Positions 9,517 to 18,877 of a stretch of DNA of 64,000 nt are shown here, piece by piece. Source of the DNA: Flavobacteriales bacterium. Lineage in GTDB: Bacteria; Bacteroidota; Bacteroidia; Flavobacteriales; Flavobacteriaceae. The stretch is from contig JAMOUV010000007.1 of the NCBI GenBank assembly GCA_027067965.1, forward strand, positions 1 to 64,000, written 5' to 3'. A program made the translations under genes and the position numbers. The stretch's first letter is position 1. Each line of letters starts with the position of its first letter. Below the pieces are notes generated by a model that saw only the letters and a list, made by a program, of their open reading frames with translations, made no database searches and was not told the DNA's origin.

Positions 9517-10361
9517 GAGTTTTTACACTGAAAAAAAATCTGAACGAAGCCGTTAAAACCGAAAAAAAATCAGGAAAAACCGTGGGATTCGTACCCACCA
9601 TGGGTGCTTTACACGACGGGCATTTGGCATTGGTCAAAAAATCCTTGCAAGAAAATCCTGTGACGGTGGTGAGTATATTTGTCAATCCCACTCAATTCGA
9701 CAATCCCGAAGATTTGGAAAAGTATCCGAGATTTTTGGAACGGGATTTGCATCTATTAGAGAAAACGGATAAAAATTTGATTATTTACCTACCCCTTGCC
9801 GAAGATTTGTACGAAGGATCCGTCCGGGCAAAACCGTATGATCACGGCGGTTTGGACCGAGTTATGGAAGGTGCTTTCCGGAAAGGCCATTTCGACGGCG
9901 TGGCCACGGTGGTTCATTTGCTCTTTAATGCCGTGCAGCCCGATAAGGCCTATTTCGGAGAAAAAGATTTTCAACAATTGCGAATCATCCAACACATGGT
10001 CGATAAGGAAAAACTCCCTATCGAAATTCGTCCCATTCCCATTTACCGCGAAAAAGACGGGCTTGCCATGAGTTCGCGAAACCTGAGATTAACGGACGAG
10101 ATGCGACAAGCCGCACCTTTTATTTACAAAAGTCTAATGAAAGCCCGGGAAATGGCCGAACAAGGATTTACACCATCGGAAATCAAACAAAAAATCCGCG
10201 AATTGTTCAGCCGGTCGCCCCTTGAATTGGAATATTTTGAAATAGCCGACGAAAAAAAATTGAAACCGGCCGGTGATTTCAAAGAAAATAAACATTACCG
10301 TGGCTTTATAGCCGCTTATGCCGGCAATATCCGGCTTATTGACAATATGAGATTAAAATAA
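9513..10361 (+). CDS. panC: Pantothenate synthetase
   Basis: 282 residues, normal length. It condenses pantoate and beta-alanine using ATP, the last step of pantothenate synthesis. The ATP-binding HxGH-type motif is in [14 protein letters not shown] near the N-terminus. [31 protein letters not shown] and AMSSRNLRL are further family motifs. The ATGA overlap with the Crp-type gene and the panD gene 14 nt later show an operon. Confidence 0.97.
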   Translation: MRVFTLKKNLNEAVKTEKKSGKTVGFVPTMGALHDGHLALVKKSLQENPVTVVSIFVNPTQFDNPEDLEKYPRFLERDLHLLEKTDKNLIIYLPLAEDLYEGSVRAKPYDHGGLDRVMEGAFRKGHFDGVATVVHLLFNAVQPDKAYFGEKDFQQLRIIQHMVDKEKLPIEIRPIPIYREKDGLAMSSRNLRLTDEMRQAAPFIYKSLMKAREMAEQGFTPSEIKQKIRELFSRSPLELEYFEIADEKKLKPAGDFKENKHYRGFIAAYAGNIRLIDNMRLK

Positions 10362-10375
10362 CTAACTTTGTTCAC

Positions 10376-10726
10376 ATGAAAATCGAAGTCCTAAAATCCA
10401 AAATACACAGAGTTCGAGTAACCGGTGCGGATTTGAACTACATCGGGAGTATCACCATCGACCCCGATTTGATGGAAGCGGCCAACATCATTGCCGGTGA
10501 AAAGGTTCAAATCGTAAATATCAGCAACGGCGAACGTTTGGAAACATACGTGATTGCCGGAACCCGTGGGGCCGGAGAAATTACACTTAACGGACCGGCA
10601 GCCAGAAAAGTTCAAAAAGGAGATGTCATTATTATTATTTCCTATGCCATCTTGGATTTTGAAGAAGCAAAAAACTTCCGCCCTACCCTCATCTTCCCCG
10701 ACGAAAAAACCAATAAACTTACTTAA
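10376..10726 (+). CDS. panD: Aspartate 1-decarboxylase proenzyme
   Basis: 116 residues. It makes beta-alanine from aspartate and supplies PanC. It is a pyruvoyl enzyme that cleaves itself; the self-cleavage site is visible as Gly24-Ser25 in [12 protein letters not shown]. Further family motifs are [12 protein letters not shown] and [10 protein letters not shown]. Follows panC closely. Confidence 0.97.
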   Translation: MKIEVLKSKIHRVRVTGADLNYIGSITIDPDLMEAANIIAGEKVQIVNISNGERLETYVIAGTRGAGEITLNGPAARKVQKGDVIIIISYAILDFEEAKNFRPTLIFPDEKTNKLT

Positions 10727-10729
10727 GGT

Positions 10730-11713
10730 TTGAAAAAAACGCTTAAAATTGTTTTACCGCTCTTGTTCGGTATAGGTATTTTGGTCTACTTTTTAAGCGG
10801 CTTTTCCCGGGAACAATTTATCGAAGTCAAACAAAGTATTGCACAAGCCAATCCATGGCTCATTCTGCTATCCGTGTTATTAGGTGTTTTGAGCCATATC
10901 ATTCGGGCCCTCAGGTGGGAATACCTTTTGGAACCCATGGTCAACAAAAAATTGAACAAACTGAATCTTATATTTGCAGTGGGATTATCATACCTGCTCA
11001 ATTTGGGCATTCCGAGAAGCGGAGAAATCGCCCGGGCATTAACGCTTACCAAATATGAAAAACTTCCCTTTGCCAAAGTGATGGGAACCATCATCGCCGA
11101 ACGCGCCATCGATTTAATTTTACTGGGCTTTTTTATCCTCTTAAGTTTAAGTTTGGAATGGAATCTTTTTTTGAATATGCTTCGTTCGGTATTCGGCCCG
11201 GTTTCTTCCGGGAAAACTATTCTCTTTCTTGCCGGCTTGGGTCTTTTTACATTACTCTTGTTATTTATACTTCATAAATCGCAAACGACTATTTCAAAAA
11301 AAATCAAAGGATTCCTCGGTCAAATTATCACGGGTTTTTTCAGTATCATCAAGTCGAAAAATAAAATGGCATTCCTTTTTCAAACCTTAGTGATTTGGGG
11401 GTTGTATTTACTCATGCTTTATGTGGTGATGCTGGCTTTCGAAGAAACCCGTCATTTGGGTTTGGGAGCGGTGTTGCTTGCCTTTGTGGCCGGAAGTATA
11501 AGTATAGTATTAAGCAACGGCGGAATCGGGACTTATCCGGTTTTTGTCACGGAAGTTTTAGTGCTCTACGGTGTATCGCGCGAAGCAGGATTTGCCTTTT
11601 CCATCACCATGTGGACGGCTCAAACCTTAATTTTAATTTTATTCGGGCTCATCAGCATGGCCGGACTCCAATGGGTTAATCAAAAAACTTTACCGAAGCC
11701 AATAAATCCTTGA
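10730..11713 (+). CDS. Flippase-like integral membrane protein (UPF0104 / LPG-synthase TM family)
   Basis: 327 residues with about eight hydrophobic segments and the family features HIIRALRWEYLL and GRSGEIARAL-like NLGIPRSGEIARAL. The start codon is TTG at 10730, 3 nt after panD stops, in the sequence TTTGAAAAAAACG. These proteins share the membrane domain of lysyl-phosphatidylglycerol synthases but lack the transferase domain; function is not established. As far as I recall it is a common neighbour of panCD in Bacteroidota. Its 3' end overlaps the convergent NUDIX gene by 38 nt. Confidence 0.82.
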   Translation: MKKTLKIVLPLLFGIGILVYFLSGFSREQFIEVKQSIAQANPWLILLSVLLGVLSHIIRALRWEYLLEPMVNKKLNKLNLIFAVGLSYLLNLGIPRSGEIARALTLTKYEKLPFAKVMGTIIAERAIDLILLGFFILLSLSLEWNLFLNMLRSVFGPVSSGKTILFLAGLGLFTLLLLFILHKSQTTISKKIKGFLGQIITGFFSIIKSKNKMAFLFQTLVIWGLYLLMLYVVMLAFEETRHLGLGAVLLAFVAGSISIVLSNGGIGTYPVFVTEVLVLYGVSREAGFAFSITMWTAQTLILILFGLISMAGLQWVNQKTLPKPINP

Positions 11714-12281
11714 TGCTTTTATAGACTCGCAAGTCTCCGGTTTTTTCTTCGAATTTTTCCTTGGAAATCCATTCCACCTTCTCGATACCTTCAATGGTCT
11801 GCGGCTCTAAGGTTTCGGACGACCGGGCTTTCATCAAAAACCAATGGGTAACTTTCATCTTGCGGCGACCGCCTTCTCTGAAAATATGATAGGTATCCGT
11901 AATAAAACGCTCTATTTCCAAGTTGTTTATTCCACATTCTTCGCGGACTTCTCTCAAAGCGGTTTGGGCCGCTTCTTCGCCTTGTTCCATCTTACCTTTG
12001 GGCAAATCCCAAGTATTGCGCCGAAAAATAAAAAGCACTTCATCCTTTTCGTTCATCACCACCCCGCCGGCCCCTTCTATCACATCAAAATACTTTTTGA
12101 CATCTTCCAATGCCTCGGCGGGTCGTGGGTGGTAAAGATAAATACGCGGAATGTCTTCTTTTTTTATTTTCGAAACCAATAAAGGAATTTCCGTATAATC
12201 GTAAAGGTATAAAGGTGTCTTACCTTGAAGCCGGTCGGTCAAAATCAATTCCCTGTCTTCAAGATAAAGTTTTATTTCCAT
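11676..12281 (-). CDS. NUDIX hydrolase
   Basis: 201 residues. A complete NUDIX box is seen at residues 96-118: G(x5)E(x7)REVREECGI, the metal-binding helix that hydrolyses X-linked nucleoside diphosphates. The ~70-residue N-terminal extension before the core (starting near GAGGVVMNEKDEVL) is unlike simple MutT proteins. The substrate is unknown. Probably transcribed with the crotonase and sensor kinase upstream (18-nt gap). Confidence 0.88.
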   Translation of the reverse strand: MEIKLYLEDRELILTDRLQGKTPLYLYDYTEIPLLVSKIKKEDIPRIYLYHPRPAEALEDVKKYFDVIEGAGGVVMNEKDEVLFIFRRNTWDLPKGKMEQGEEAAQTALREVREECGINNLEIERFITDTYHIFREGGRRKMKVTHWFLMKARSSETLEPQTIEGIEKVEWISKEKFEEKTGDLRVYKSIKDLLASVKFFD

Positions 12282-12299
12282 TTTATAATAACTATCTCT

Positions 12300-13079
12300 T
12301 TATTTCCCCTTAAATACCGGTTTTCTTCTTTCCACGAACGCAGTGGTGCCTTCTTTAAAATCTTCCGATTCGAATGCCTTACCGAATAATTCGCTTTCCT
12401 TTGCGGAGCCGGATCGATTGTAGGAAGCATTAATGGCTTCAATGGCCAATCCGATTGCCACCGGCGAATTTTTCATAATCGATTCGGCCATTTCCACCGC
12501 CTGATCCAATAATTTTTCCAAGGGTACCACTTCGCTTACCAAACCGTAAATAAACGCTTTGGAAGCATCAATCATTTTGGCCGTTAAAATCATTTCCATG
12601 GCCCGTGATTTACCGATATGTTGCGCAAGCCGTTGGGTACCGCCGTAACCCGGAATCACACCCAAGGACACTTCGGGCAAGCCCATTTTGGCATTTTCCG
12701 AAGCGATACGCAAATGAGCCGAAAGAGCCAATTCCAAACCTCCGCCCAACGCATAGCCGTTGATGGCGGCAATGACCGGGGTATGCATATTCTCCACATA
12801 ATCGAATAACAAGCGTTTGCCTTCTTCGGACAATGCCCTGCCCTGCTCGGGCGTAAAATGCATAAATTCTTTGATGTCCGCTCCCGCCACGAAGGCCTTT
12901 TCGCCGCTTCCCATCAATATTACTACTCTTATATTATTATCTTCTTCAGCTGCCGAAAGGGCATCGTGCAATTCGGAAATAACTTCTTTGTTAAGCGCAT
13001 TTAATTGTTTGGGGCGATTAATGGTAATAAGTCTCAAATGTATGGAAAGGTCTTTTACAATCAAATTATTATACTTCAT
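12300..13079 (-). CDS. Enoyl-CoA hydratase/isomerase (crotonase) family protein
   Basis: 259 residues, the usual size. It has the oxyanion-hole motifs AGADIKEF and INGYALGGGLELAL and the catalytic Glu region GLPEVSLGVIPGYGGTQRL. These enzymes hydrate trans-2-enoyl-CoA, mostly in fatty-acid or amino-acid breakdown. The precise substrate (for example crotonyl-CoA) is not decidable from sequence. It overlaps the 3' end of the sensor kinase gene by 11 nt. Confidence 0.92.
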   Translation of the reverse strand: MKYNNLIVKDLSIHLRLITINRPKQLNALNKEVISELHDALSAAEEDNNIRVVILMGSGEKAFVAGADIKEFMHFTPEQGRALSEEGKRLLFDYVENMHTPVIAAINGYALGGGLELALSAHLRIASENAKMGLPEVSLGVIPGYGGTQRLAQHIGKSRAMEMILTAKMIDASKAFIYGLVSEVVPLEKLLDQAVEMAESIMKNSPVAIGLAIEAINASYNRSGSAKESELFGKAFESEDFKEGTTAFVERRKPVFKGK

Positions 13080-14541
13080 TTTTCTTGGGTTTTATAGGTA
13101 AAATTAAAATAAATTTTGTTCCTTTCCCCTGATATGTCTCAACAATTATGTCTCCTTCATGACTTTCAACAATTTTCTTTACGATAGACAATCCCAGTCC
13201 CGTTCCGGAGGATTTGGTGGTAAATTTGGGTTCGAAAATATGTTGCAGGATTTCATCCGGAATTCCGGTTCCGTTGTCCTCCACTTCAATAAATACTTTG
13301 TTTGCTTGTTTGTAAACCCGGATTTTTACCTTAACCTTTTCATCTTCCTTGGCGGCTTGAATAGAGTTTCTGATTAAATTGATAAAGGCCTGCTGCAGTC
13401 GGGTTTTATCAAAATAAGTGTAAATCTCATCTTCGCGGGTTTCCAATTCCACGTCATTGGGAAACAACATAACCACATTACGAATGGCTTCCACGATATT
13501 GTCATATTCCAATTTTAAATCGGAAATACGGGTATAATCGGCAAAGGATTGGGCTATCCGGTTAAGGGCATCTATTTGTTCCATCAACATTTCGCCGAAT
13601 TGGCGCAATTTGATGTCCCGGTCGGGAGCATCCGGATCATAGGTGTGAATAAAATGTTCGATGGTCAGCCGCATGGGAGTGAGCGGATTTTTGATTTCAT
13701 GAGCCACTTGCCGGGCCATTTCGCCCCATGCCGACTCTTTTTCCATTTTGATTAACTGCTTGGTGCTTGCATCCAATTTATCCACCATTTGGTTATAGGC
13801 CTCTATTAAAGGTAGCAATTCTTCGGGCAATTTTTCCATTTTCAATTTTTGCTTATTCTGCACAATATCCATCGTCTTTAATTTTTCGCTGATAACCGAA
13901 AGACTTTTGGTGATATTCTTGGAAATTAAAAAACTTATCAAAACGGCCAGAATAATCAAAAAGATATAAACCTTGCCGATTCGCGCAAGAAATTCTTGCA
14001 TCTCGTATTCATAAAACTCCGAACGCGCTTCATAAGGAATATGCAAAACGGCTATCGGTTTATATTTTAAATCCGTAATATAACTATAAGCGGATATAAA
14101 ATCGCCACGCACACTTTTACGTTCGATTTTGAGTTTTTTATCTTTGGTCTTCGCCAATTGACTTAAAATATCAGGCGGTACAAAATGCATGAGGGTATCC
14201 TTTCCAAAACCGGTAACGGAACTAATGAGCAAGCGACCGTCCAAATCATACAATTCAAAATTCAGATTATGAATATTGGCAATATGATGAATTTCATCCT
14301 TTAATATAACAGGAATATTTTCTGTGGTAACGGGGAAAATGGTACGTCTTAAAACCAAATTTATCGATTGTCGTAATGCTTGTTCCTTGCGAGCCAACCG
14401 TCTGAGATTATAATCCTTGGCTTCTTCTTTGTATTGAATAACCGAAACAATGATGATCACCAAAGACGATAACATCAATATCAAAAGCATGTAAATGAAA
14501 ATCTTGTAACGTAACGACCTTCTTATTTTAGAAAATTCCAT
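13069..14541 (-). CDS. Membrane sensor histidine kinase (HAMP-HisKA-HATPase_c)
   Basis: 490 residues. TM1 is at about 14-36, an extracytoplasmic sensor region at ~37-188, TM2 at ~190-208, then a HAMP linker. The phosphorylated His is His281 in [12 protein letters not shown]. The N-box is [12 protein letters not shown], and the G boxes are [12 protein letters not shown] and [14 protein letters not shown]. No response regulator is adjacent, so it is an orphan kinase here. The arrangement resembles NtrY-like kinases. Divergent from the TonB receptor gene. Confidence 0.93.
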   Translation of the reverse strand: MEFSKIRRSLRYKIFIYMLLILMLSSLVIIIVSVIQYKEEAKDYNLRRLARKEQALRQSINLVLRRTIFPVTTENIPVILKDEIHHIANIHNLNFELYDLDGRLLISSVTGFGKDTLMHFVPPDILSQLAKTKDKKLKIERKSVRGDFISAYSYITDLKYKPIAVLHIPYEARSEFYEYEMQEFLARIGKVYIFLIILAVLISFLISKNITKSLSVISEKLKTMDIVQNKQKLKMEKLPEELLPLIEAYNQMVDKLDASTKQLIKMEKESAWGEMARQVAHEIKNPLTPMRLTIEHFIHTYDPDAPDRDIKLRQFGEMLMEQIDALNRIAQSFADYTRISDLKLEYDNIVEAIRNVVMLFPNDVELETREDEIYTYFDKTRLQQAFINLIRNSIQAAKEDEKVKVKIRVYKQANKVFIEVEDNGTGIPDEILQHIFEPKFTTKSSGTGLGLSIVKKIVESHEGDIIVETYQGKGTKFILILPIKPKKNEV

Positions 14542-14609
14542 TATTACCCCTTAAAATTTTAATTTTAAAAAAAATTTATATTTTGCGTTCATAAAAATAC
14601 TAAAATTGG

Positions 14610-17375
14610 ATGAGTATGAAAAAAATCCCCCTCTTTTTATTCGCTTTATTTTTGGGCTTAGGACTATATGCCCAAAAAGATATTAACGGAACCGTAGTTT
14701 CCGAAAACGGACAACCCCTGGCAGGTGTCAATATTTTTATTAAAGGAACAAACAAAGGCACCGTAACGGATTTTGAAGGAAATTTTCATTTAAAAGCCGA
14801 CAAATATCCCGTCACATTGATTTTCAGTTATATGGGATATGAAACGGTGGAAAAAACATTAAACGGTCCGGTTTCCGGATTAAAAGTTTCCATGAAAGAA
14901 GCCGCGGAATCCTTGGAAGAAATGGTTATCACCGCTTCTCGTAGTGCGGAACGGTTGCGAGAATCGCCCGTTACCATTGAACGCGTTTCGGCCAAAGAAA
15001 TAGAATTTGCCACCGCTCCTACCTTCTACGACGATTTGATTAAAGTGCGCGGCGTGCAAATGAACACCAACAGTCTCACCTTTCAGGCCGTCAATACGCG
15101 CGGCTTTGCCACATTTGCCAACAACCGTATGTTACAAATCATCGACGGGGTGGACAATTCTTCTCCGGCACTGAACTTTCCATTAGGCAACTTGGTGGGT
15201 ATCAGTGATTTGGATGTAGAAAGCGTAGAATTGCTGCCCGGTACGAGTTCCGCCCTTTACGGGGCCAATGCTTTTAACGGATTGCTTTACATTCGAAGTA
15301 AAAATCCCTTTAAATATCCCGGCTTAAGTGTATCGCTCAAAGGCGGCGTAACCAAACAAGAATGGGGTGGCATCCATCCGCTTTATGAAGCGGCCGTACG
15401 CTACGCCCGGGCGGGAGATAAATTCGGCTTTAAAATCAATTTTTCCTATCTCAAAGGAACCGATTGGATGGCCAAAGATTATACCGATTACGATTATCAC
15501 CCCTTAAATGCCGCCCGAAGAGGATCCCGCGAAAGCAATCCTTCCTACGACGGATTGAATATTTACGGCGACGAAGTGGCCACCTCATTCGACTATACCA
15601 CACTCGGCCCGCCTTATGACGTATTGGGTACCATTCGCGTGTCCCGTACCGGATACGAAGAAGTCCATCTGACCGATTACAAAGCATTGAGCATCAAAGG
15701 TGATGTGGCCTTGCATTACCGGCCCATGGGTAATGAAAGTAATATGGAACTTATTTGGTCGTCTCGCTTCGGCAAGGGGCAAACCATCTATCAAGGAACC
15801 AACCGCTATAATTTGAAAGATCTTTTCCTGCATCAACATAAATTGGAATTGCGTAATGATAATTATTTTGTAAGAGCATACTATACTTCCGAAGATGCCG
15901 GAAACAGTTATGACATGCGTTTTGCCGCTATCAATATCAATCGAAAATGGAAAAGCGACGTGGATTGGTTTACCAAATATTTTACCGTTTATGCCGGCGC
16001 ACGCTTGCTCTACGGCATTCCGGAAAATCAAGCACATGCCATTGCCCGTGCCCAAGCCGACGAGGGAAGATTTGTCCCCGGCACTTCAAATTTCCAAAAG
16101 GCATTCGACGAAGTGGTTTCCAATCCCGATTTCAGTAAAGGGGCCAAATTCGTAGATAAAACTTCCCTATTCCACGTGGAAGGAAATTATGATTTCAAAA
16201 ACCTGATCAAAAAAGGATTATTTCAAGTAGGCGGTTCTTACCGCCAATTCAGTTTGCGTTCAGACGGAACCATCTTTACAGATTATGACGGGCCTATTCA
16301 CATCCGCGAAGTAGGTTTATATGCCCAGTACATCCAAAAATTATTGGACGATCATGTGAAATTTACCACTTCATTGCGCTTTGACAAACAGGATCAATTC
16401 AAGGCCAATATTTCGCCCCGGATTGCCATGGTCATCATGCCCGATGCCGACAAAAAACACAGTTTACGGATTGCCTATCAAACCGGTTTCCGTAACCCGA
16501 CCACCCAAGATTGGTATATCGGGCTCGATGTCGGACGGGCGGCATTAGTCGGCGCTCACCCCGACAACTGGGACCGATATAAAGAAGAACATTTGGATGC
16601 CTATATGAATCCCTATACCCTGACCGGACGGGATGCATATACCAATTCCTATACCTTGGAATCTTTCTTAAAATTCGCTCAAACGCATAACCCCGCCGAC
16701 TTACAAGTAGCCCATATCAAACCGCTCGGAGCCGAAAAAATTCAATCCTTGGAAATAGGTTATCGCGGTCCTTTGGGTGAAGGATGGGAATTGGATGTGG
16801 TAGGTTACAGGAATCTTTATAATAATTTTATCACCCAACAAGTAGTAATGGCCATTCCGGCTTCATACGGAAACGTACATGATCATAGCGCCTTAAACGG
16901 TATTATGAAAGGTGCTTACCGACCCGTAGGAGTTTATACCAATGTGGACGTACCGATTTCATCCTACGGTTTGGATATTAATTTGGGTAAAAATTTCAAA
17001 GGTTTCGATGTAAATTTAATTTACAGTCATGCCAAAATGAATTTCGACAAAGAAAAATATCCCGATTATAAAACTTTCTACAACACCCCGGAAAATACGT
17101 TTAAATTTATTATCGGAAATAAAAATATTTTCAAAAACACCGGGTTCAGTTTGACCTATACTTACATGAACAAATACTTGTGGGAAGCCACCTTTGCAAC
17201 GGCAATGGTTCCTTCACGCTCTACATTCGACGCCATGGTCAGTTACCGGATTCCCAAATATAACATGATGTTTAAATTGGGCGGTAGCAATATCTTCGGA
17301 CCCGATTATATGGTTGCGCCCGGAACGGGACGTGTAGGAAGTATTTACTACCTGTCTTTATTATACAAAATGTAG
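14610..17375 (+). CDS. TonB-dependent outer-membrane receptor with carboxypeptidase-like domain
   Basis: 921 residues; the ATG at 14616 (MKKIPLFL...) is an equally good start. The signal peptide ends at LYAQ; a CarbopepD-type domain follows (INGTVVSENGQPLAGVNI, ~22-100). The plug contains GVQMNTNSLTFQAVNTRGF, NRMLQIIDGVDNSSPAL and VESVELLPGTSSALYGANAFNG, and the barrel ends with SIYYLSLLYKM. There is no SusD partner, unlike the first receptor, and the ligand is unknown. It is followed by a terminator, so it is probably monocistronic. Confidence 0.93.
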   Translation: MSMKKIPLFLFALFLGLGLYAQKDINGTVVSENGQPLAGVNIFIKGTNKGTVTDFEGNFHLKADKYPVTLIFSYMGYETVEKTLNGPVSGLKVSMKEAAESLEEMVITASRSAERLRESPVTIERVSAKEIEFATAPTFYDDLIKVRGVQMNTNSLTFQAVNTRGFATFANNRMLQIIDGVDNSSPALNFPLGNLVGISDLDVESVELLPGTSSALYGANAFNGLLYIRSKNPFKYPGLSVSLKGGVTKQEWGGIHPLYEAAVRYARAGDKFGFKINFSYLKGTDWMAKDYTDYDYHPLNAARRGSRESNPSYDGLNIYGDEVATSFDYTTLGPPYDVLGTIRVSRTGYEEVHLTDYKALSIKGDVALHYRPMGNESNMELIWSSRFGKGQTIYQGTNRYNLKDLFLHQHKLELRNDNYFVRAYYTSEDAGNSYDMRFAAININRKWKSDVDWFTKYFTVYAGARLLYGIPENQAHAIARAQADEGRFVPGTSNFQKAFDEVVSNPDFSKGAKFVDKTSLFHVEGNYDFKNLIKKGLFQVGGSYRQFSLRSDGTIFTDYDGPIHIREVGLYAQYIQKLLDDHVKFTTSLRFDKQDQFKANISPRIAMVIMPDADKKHSLRIAYQTGFRNPTTQDWYIGLDVGRAALVGAHPDNWDRYKEEHLDAYMNPYTLTGRDAYTNSYTLESFLKFAQTHNPADLQVAHIKPLGAEKIQSLEIGYRGPLGEGWELDVVGYRNLYNNFITQQVVMAIPASYGNVHDHSALNGIMKGAYRPVGVYTNVDVPISSYGLDINLGKNFKGFDVNLIYSHAKMNFDKEKYPDYKTFYNTPENTFKFIIGNKNIFKNTGFSLTYTYMNKYLWEATFATAMVPSRSTFDAMVSYRIPKYNMMFKLGGSNIFGPDYMVAPGTGRVGSIYYLSLLYKM

Positions 17376-17397
17376 AAATGATTAGTTTTCAAACCCG

Positions 17398-17429
17398 AAA
17401 CCGTCCTTTTTCAAGGGCGGTTTTTTTTC
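17398..17429 (+). terminator. Rho-independent terminator after the TonB receptor gene
   Basis: Stem CCGTCCTT/AAGGGCGG with one G-U pair (about 17401-17420), followed by 8 T. Confidence 0.85.
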
Positions 17430-17446
17430 ATTTTAAAGGTTTAATG

Positions 17447-17454
17447 TAAATTTG
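17447..17454 (+). promoter_or_regulatory. Promoter -7 element (TAAATTTG)
   Basis: Perfect TAnnTTTG match 22 nt before the ATG at 17476. It covers the alternative TTG start at 17452, which argues against that upstream start. Confidence 0.6.
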
Positions 17455-17475
17455 TCATTCCTAATTTTATATTCT

Positions 17476-18849
17476 ATGAAAACAATCCTACAAATCGGAG
17501 CGGGGAAATCCACTTCTTATTTGATAAAATATCTGGCGGAACAAGCGCAAACAAAGGGTTTTCGGTATATCATAGCCGATATGAATTTAAGTTTGGCCCG
17601 GCAAATTGTTCCGGAAAACGATCATATCACCCTAATCAATCTTAATATTTTCGAAGAAGAAAAACGTAAAAATCTTATCCGCAAAAGCGATTTGGTAATA
17701 TCCATGTTGCCCGCCCGGTTTCATCAGGCAGTAGCAAAAGACGCTTTAACTTACGGGAAACATTTGGTAACGGCCTCATACATCAGCAAAGAAATGAAAG
17801 CCATGGAACATGAAGTAATAGAAAAAGGATTGGTCTTTATGAACGAAATCGGACTCGACCCCGGCATCGACCATATGAGCGCCATGAAAACTATCAATGA
17901 AATAAAAGAAAAAAAAGCCACTATGCTTTTATTCGAATCCTTTACCGGCGGACTTGTAGCACCCGAAAGCGATGATAATTTATGGCATTATAAATTTACA
18001 TGGAACCCAAGAAACGTGGTATTGGCGGGACAAGGCGGAACCGCCAAATTTCTTCAAGCCGGCACTTATAAATATATTCCGTATCACAAATTATTTACCC
18101 GGACCGAATTTCTGGAAATAGAAGACTATGGCTTTTTTGAAGCGTACCCCAACAGAGATTCATTAAAATACCAATCGGTTTACGGACTGGAAAATATCCG
18201 AACATTCTTTCGCGGTACCATCAGGCGAGTCGGTTTCTCGCGCGCTTGGAACATTTTCGTTCAATTGGGCATGACGGATGATTCGTATATCATGGAAAAT
18301 TCCGAAAATATGACCCGGCGCGACTTTCTCAATGCATTCCTCCCCTATTCGCCCTACGATAGTGTGGAAACAAAATTCCGACTGCATGCCGGCATCGAAC
18401 AAAATGATGACGTGTGGTTTAAATTCCAAGAATTGGAACTATTTGACAATAGTAAAAAAATAGGATTAAAAGACGCCACCCCGGCCCAAATGCTGCAAAA
18501 AATTCTGGAAGAAAAATGGACACTCAAACCCGAAGATAAAGACATGATTGTGATGTATCATAAATTCGGATATGATTTGAATGGTGAAAAAAAACAAATT
18601 GATTCACACCTGGTTGTCATCGGCGAAGATCAAATTTTTACCGCAATGGCCAAAACGGTAGGGCTCCCCGTAGGAATTGCGGCCATAAAAATTTTATTCG
18701 GTGAAATCCATCGTCCGGGTGTGCACTTGCCCGTCGAAAAAGAAATCTACGAACCCGTGCTGAAAGAACTTGCACAATACGGTATCATATTTAAAGAAAA
18801 AGAAGTGCCCATCAAATGCTACAATCCGGACTACGGGCTTAATACTTAA
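17476..18849 (+). CDS. Saccharopine dehydrogenase family protein (LYS9-like saccharopine reductase)
   Basis: 457 residues from the ATG at 17476, chosen because an upstream TTG lies inside the promoter. The N-terminal Rossmann fold shows ILQIGAGKSTSYLIKYLA. MNEIGLDPGIDHMSAM and GGLVAPESDDN are typical of the glutamate-forming saccharopine dehydrogenase (LYS9) family. This enzyme interconverts saccharopine with aminoadipate semialdehyde plus glutamate in the saccharopine lysine pathway, usually degradation in Bacteroidota. The other half of the pathway, a LYS1-like gene, lies at 27950-29161. Confidence 0.85.
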   Translation: MKTILQIGAGKSTSYLIKYLAEQAQTKGFRYIIADMNLSLARQIVPENDHITLINLNIFEEEKRKNLIRKSDLVISMLPARFHQAVAKDALTYGKHLVTASYISKEMKAMEHEVIEKGLVFMNEIGLDPGIDHMSAMKTINEIKEKKATMLLFESFTGGLVAPESDDNLWHYKFTWNPRNVVLAGQGGTAKFLQAGTYKYIPYHKLFTRTEFLEIEDYGFFEAYPNRDSLKYQSVYGLENIRTFFRGTIRRVGFSRAWNIFVQLGMTDDSYIMENSENMTRRDFLNAFLPYSPYDSVETKFRLHAGIEQNDDVWFKFQELELFDNSKKIGLKDATPAQMLQKILEEKWTLKPEDKDMIVMYHKFGYDLNGEKKQIDSHLVVIGEDQIFTAMAKTVGLPVGIAAIKILFGEIHRPGVHLPVEKEIYEPVLKELAQYGIIFKEKEVPIKCYNPDYGLNT

Positions 18850-18877
18850 GCCGGAAATTCATAATGCATTCGGATGA